Assembly (NCBI GenBank): GCA_955652855.1
Contig: CATPCN010000667.1
Coordinates: 1 to 6,256 of the forward strand
DNA: 6,256 bases
Source: an uncultured Chthoniobacterales bacterium
GTDB lineage: Bacteria; Verrucomicrobiota; Verrucomicrobiae; Chthoniobacterales; UBA10450
Direction: 5' to 3'
Part shown: in pieces, positions 5,011-6,256 of the stretch
How positions within the stretch are numbered: the stretch's first letter is position 1
Layout of the letters: the number at the start of each line of letters is the position of its first letter
Notes under the pieces: generated by a model
Database searches by the model: none
What the model was told of the DNA's origin: nothing
The model's input: only the letters and a program-made list of their open reading frames with translations
Program-made: the position numbers and the translations under genes

Positions 5011-6153
5011 ATGCCGGGACCGCACGGCTGGTACGTCGTGCGTTCTTCCGCACAAAATGGTTCGTGGGAGGTGCGCTCGCTCGCCACACTCGACGAAGTC
5101 GCTCCGTTGCTCGGCGATGGGGACGAGTACGTCTTAGGTTTGCCGGTGAGCGCGGTGCTCGCGCAGCGATTGCGTTTGCCTACTGTCGAAGAAAGTGAAT
5201 TCCCGGAAATGGTTCGGCTGCAAATCGAAAAGGCGCTTCCTTATGCGGCAGAAGAACTCACCACCGATTTCGAAGTGATCGAACAAACGGAGCAGGGGAG
5301 CGTCGTCTCTGCCATCGCTGTTCATAATGAGAGATTGTCGGAGCTTGCCGCGCCGCTGCTCGCAAGCGGTCGCATTCCAAAACAAATCACGGTTTATGCG
5401 GCGCAGCGCGGAGCGACCCATGCGGCCGAAGGTCGCGCGCTGATCATTTATCCCGAGGGAGAATCGCTCATCTCCGCCATCACGGAAAATGGGAAGCTTA
5501 GTCTCGCGCGCGTCCTCGATGGAGTGGAGCCGAAGCAATTGCAAGCCGATCTTCCGCATTTGGCGCTGAGCGCGGAGATGGAGGGCATTAACGCTTCCTT
5601 CCCAAATGTGTTGCTCGATGAAAGTTGTTTTGATCTTCGCGACACGATCGAAGGCGTCTTTTCGAGCCGGCTCAGCATCGTGAGCATCGAGAGACCGCCG
5701 GCGACGACGAAGTTGAATTTGCTGCCGGAAAGCTGGCGGCAGCGGCGTGCCCAACTCGTTAGGCTGTCGGAATGGCGCAAACGTCTGATTTGGGCGGGCG
5801 CTGCGTATGCGGCGTTGTTGCTCCTCTTCATCGCATATCTCGTTGTCATGCGATTTGAGATCCACTGGCTCGATCGCAAGATCGCGCAGGACGCGCCGCG
5901 CACCCAATTCGTCAAAGCCACGGAAGCAACCTGGCTCGCGTTCGCGCCGGCGATCGATCCGCATTACTACCCGGTCGAAGTGCTGCTGCATTTGTCGGAA
6001 AGCCTGCCGTCGCCCGAAGTCCGAGCGAACTCAAGCGGCAAGGCGGGCCCATCCTCACGCCAGCCTCCCTTGCATCGCAGCACGCCCGGGTTCCAAACCA
6101 GGGAACCCCACCCGAGAGCTATGACCGTCATTGCGTCTTCGTTTCAACAGTGA
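5011..6153 (+). CDS. gspL: Type II secretion platform protein GspL, C-terminus replaced after about residue 338
   Basis: The N-terminal part is the cytoplasmic actin-like domain of GspL/PilM type: [18 protein letters not shown] (40-57), then [21 protein letters not shown] (63-83), and strands such as [17 protein letters not shown]. This domain binds the GspE ATPase. A basic stretch (WRKR, 255-258) leads into one transmembrane helix ([20 protein letters not shown], 259-278) and a periplasmic start that reaches [19 protein letters not shown] (320-338). The usual periplasmic ferredoxin-like domain is missing: residues 339-380 are low in hydrophobic order and lie opposite a minus-strand gene, so they are probably not native. 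As read, the frame closes with TGA at 6151-6153. GspM should follow but does not. The ATG at 5011 is used for want of a better start; the true start may be upstream. Confidence 0.8.
   Translation: MPGPHGWYVVRSSAQNGSWEVRSLATLDEVAPLLGDGDEYVLGLPVSAVLAQRLRLPTVEESEFPEMVRLQIEKALPYAAEELTTDFEVIEQTEQGSVVSAIAVHNERLSELAAPLLASGRIPKQITVYAAQRGATHAAEGRALIIYPEGESLISAITENGKLSLARVLDGVEPKQLQADLPHLALSAEMEGINASFPNVLLDESCFDLRDTIEGVFSSRLSIVSIERPPATTKLNLLPESWRQRRAQLVRLSEWRKRLIWAGAAYAALLLLFIAYLVVMRFEIHWLDRKIAQDAPRTQFVKATEATWLAFAPAIDPHYYPVEVLLHLSESLPSPEVRANSSGKAGPSSRQPPLHRSTPGFQTREPHPRAMTVIASSFQQ
5967..6131 (-). pseudogene. Truncated gene, GWGSLxW-type protein (ChaC/GGCT-like motif)
   Basis: From an ATG at 6131 the minus strand reads [18 protein letters not shown], then [23 protein letters not shown], and after about ten more codons hits TAG at 5967-5969. 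The first 44-45 residues look like the N-terminus of a real protein: [10 protein letters not shown] recalls the Y-G-S-L-I-W-N-P motif of ChaC/gamma-glutamylcyclotransferase proteins, and the pattern 'DGPxLPxEFARxSxDGRL' recurs, from memory, in an uncharacterised family with this start. After residue 45 (about 5997) the frame is antisense GspL and meaningless. The ATG overlaps the stop of the upstream minus-strand gene by ATGA, which is strong support that it is a genuine start. The body of the gene is missing. The family assignment is tentative. Confidence 0.6.
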
Positions 6154-6256
6154 ACAGTGGTACGGACATCTTGCCATGCTCGCCGACGAGAACGTACATG
6201 TGGCCTTCCGGGGTGGAGACAGCGACAGCCTTGTCGATCGTGACGTGGCCGATGAG
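6128..6256 (-). CDS. 3' end of an unidentified gene (5' part outside window)
   Basis: The minus strand is open from the window edge for 42 codons, ending with TGA at 6128-6130. The residues read [20 protein letters not shown], then [22 protein letters not shown]. The regular strand-like pattern, plus the four-base ATGA overlap with the next minus-strand start, make this a convincing C-terminus. I do not recognise the family, and no catalytic motif is visible in so short a piece. It belongs to a different transcription unit, running against gspL. Confidence 0.6.
   Translation of the reverse strand, partial: LIGHVTIDKAVAVSTPEGHMYVLVGEHGKMSVPLFTVETKTQ

Noticed and set aside
5134..5991. A 285-codon open frame on the minus strand opposite gspL
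   Set aside because: It is a high-GC antisense shadow rich in Arg and Gln. GspL on the plus strand has clear domains and a membrane helix.
6088..6108. Perfect 7-bp stem (GGGTTCC / GGAACCC) with a 7-base loop as a terminator for gspL
   Set aside because: There is no T-run on either strand, and it lies within the coding part of the minus-strand gene (SLVWNPG codons).
6025..6153. Native C-terminus of GspL (last 42 residues as read)
   Set aside because: It has no strand or helix pattern of a GspL periplasmic domain, and the opposite strand of this stretch reads as the start of another gene.

Overview
The window is about 6.3 kb of moderately GC-rich bacterial DNA from a diderm (Gram-negative type) organism. 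The split type II secretion pseudopilin operon, the dispersed heptanucleotide repeats and the 'GTCATCCCG...GAGGGA' palindromic repeats resemble what is seen in soil Verrucomicrobiota (Chthoniobacterales/Udaeobacter-like). That placement is an inference from memory; no marker gene is present to prove it.

Left part, minus strand (1-2407). An FTR1-type iron permease (1382-2407, GTG start) is followed, across a 210-bp gap, by two small secreted proteins that look like outer-membrane beta-barrels (416-1171, and one starting at 413 that runs off the left edge). The two barrels are separated by two bases (TGA-AA-ATG), so they are probably translated together. The gap holds a roughly 150-bp inverted-repeat element with perfect 11-bp ends.

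Middle, plus strand (2531 to about 6024). A tight operon encodes the minor pseudopilins and assembly platform of a type II secretion system in the order gspH-gspI-gspJ-gspK-gspL. Neighbouring genes overlap by 14, 17 and 4 bp, and K and L are 25 bp apart. GspH, I, J and K would be processed by a prepilin peptidase and form the pseudopilus tip; GspL is the bitopic inner-membrane link to the GspE ATPase. The secretin, ATPase, GspF, GspG and GspM are not in the window. The leader peptides of GspI and GspK are encoded by two unrelated 7-bp tandem repeats. Unit gain or loss would shift the frame, so these are candidate slippage or phase-variation sites.

Right end (about 6000-6256). GspL stops resembling GspL after about residue 338. 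From there the minus strand carries two coupled coding pieces: the last 42 codons of an unknown gene (6256-6128) and the first 44 or so codons of a second gene (start 6131, GWGSLVW...[11 protein letters not shown]). The second gene is cut exactly where GspL begins. Two truncated genes meeting head to head point to a rearrangement breakpoint or an assembly chimera at about 5997-6024, the clearest anomaly in the window.
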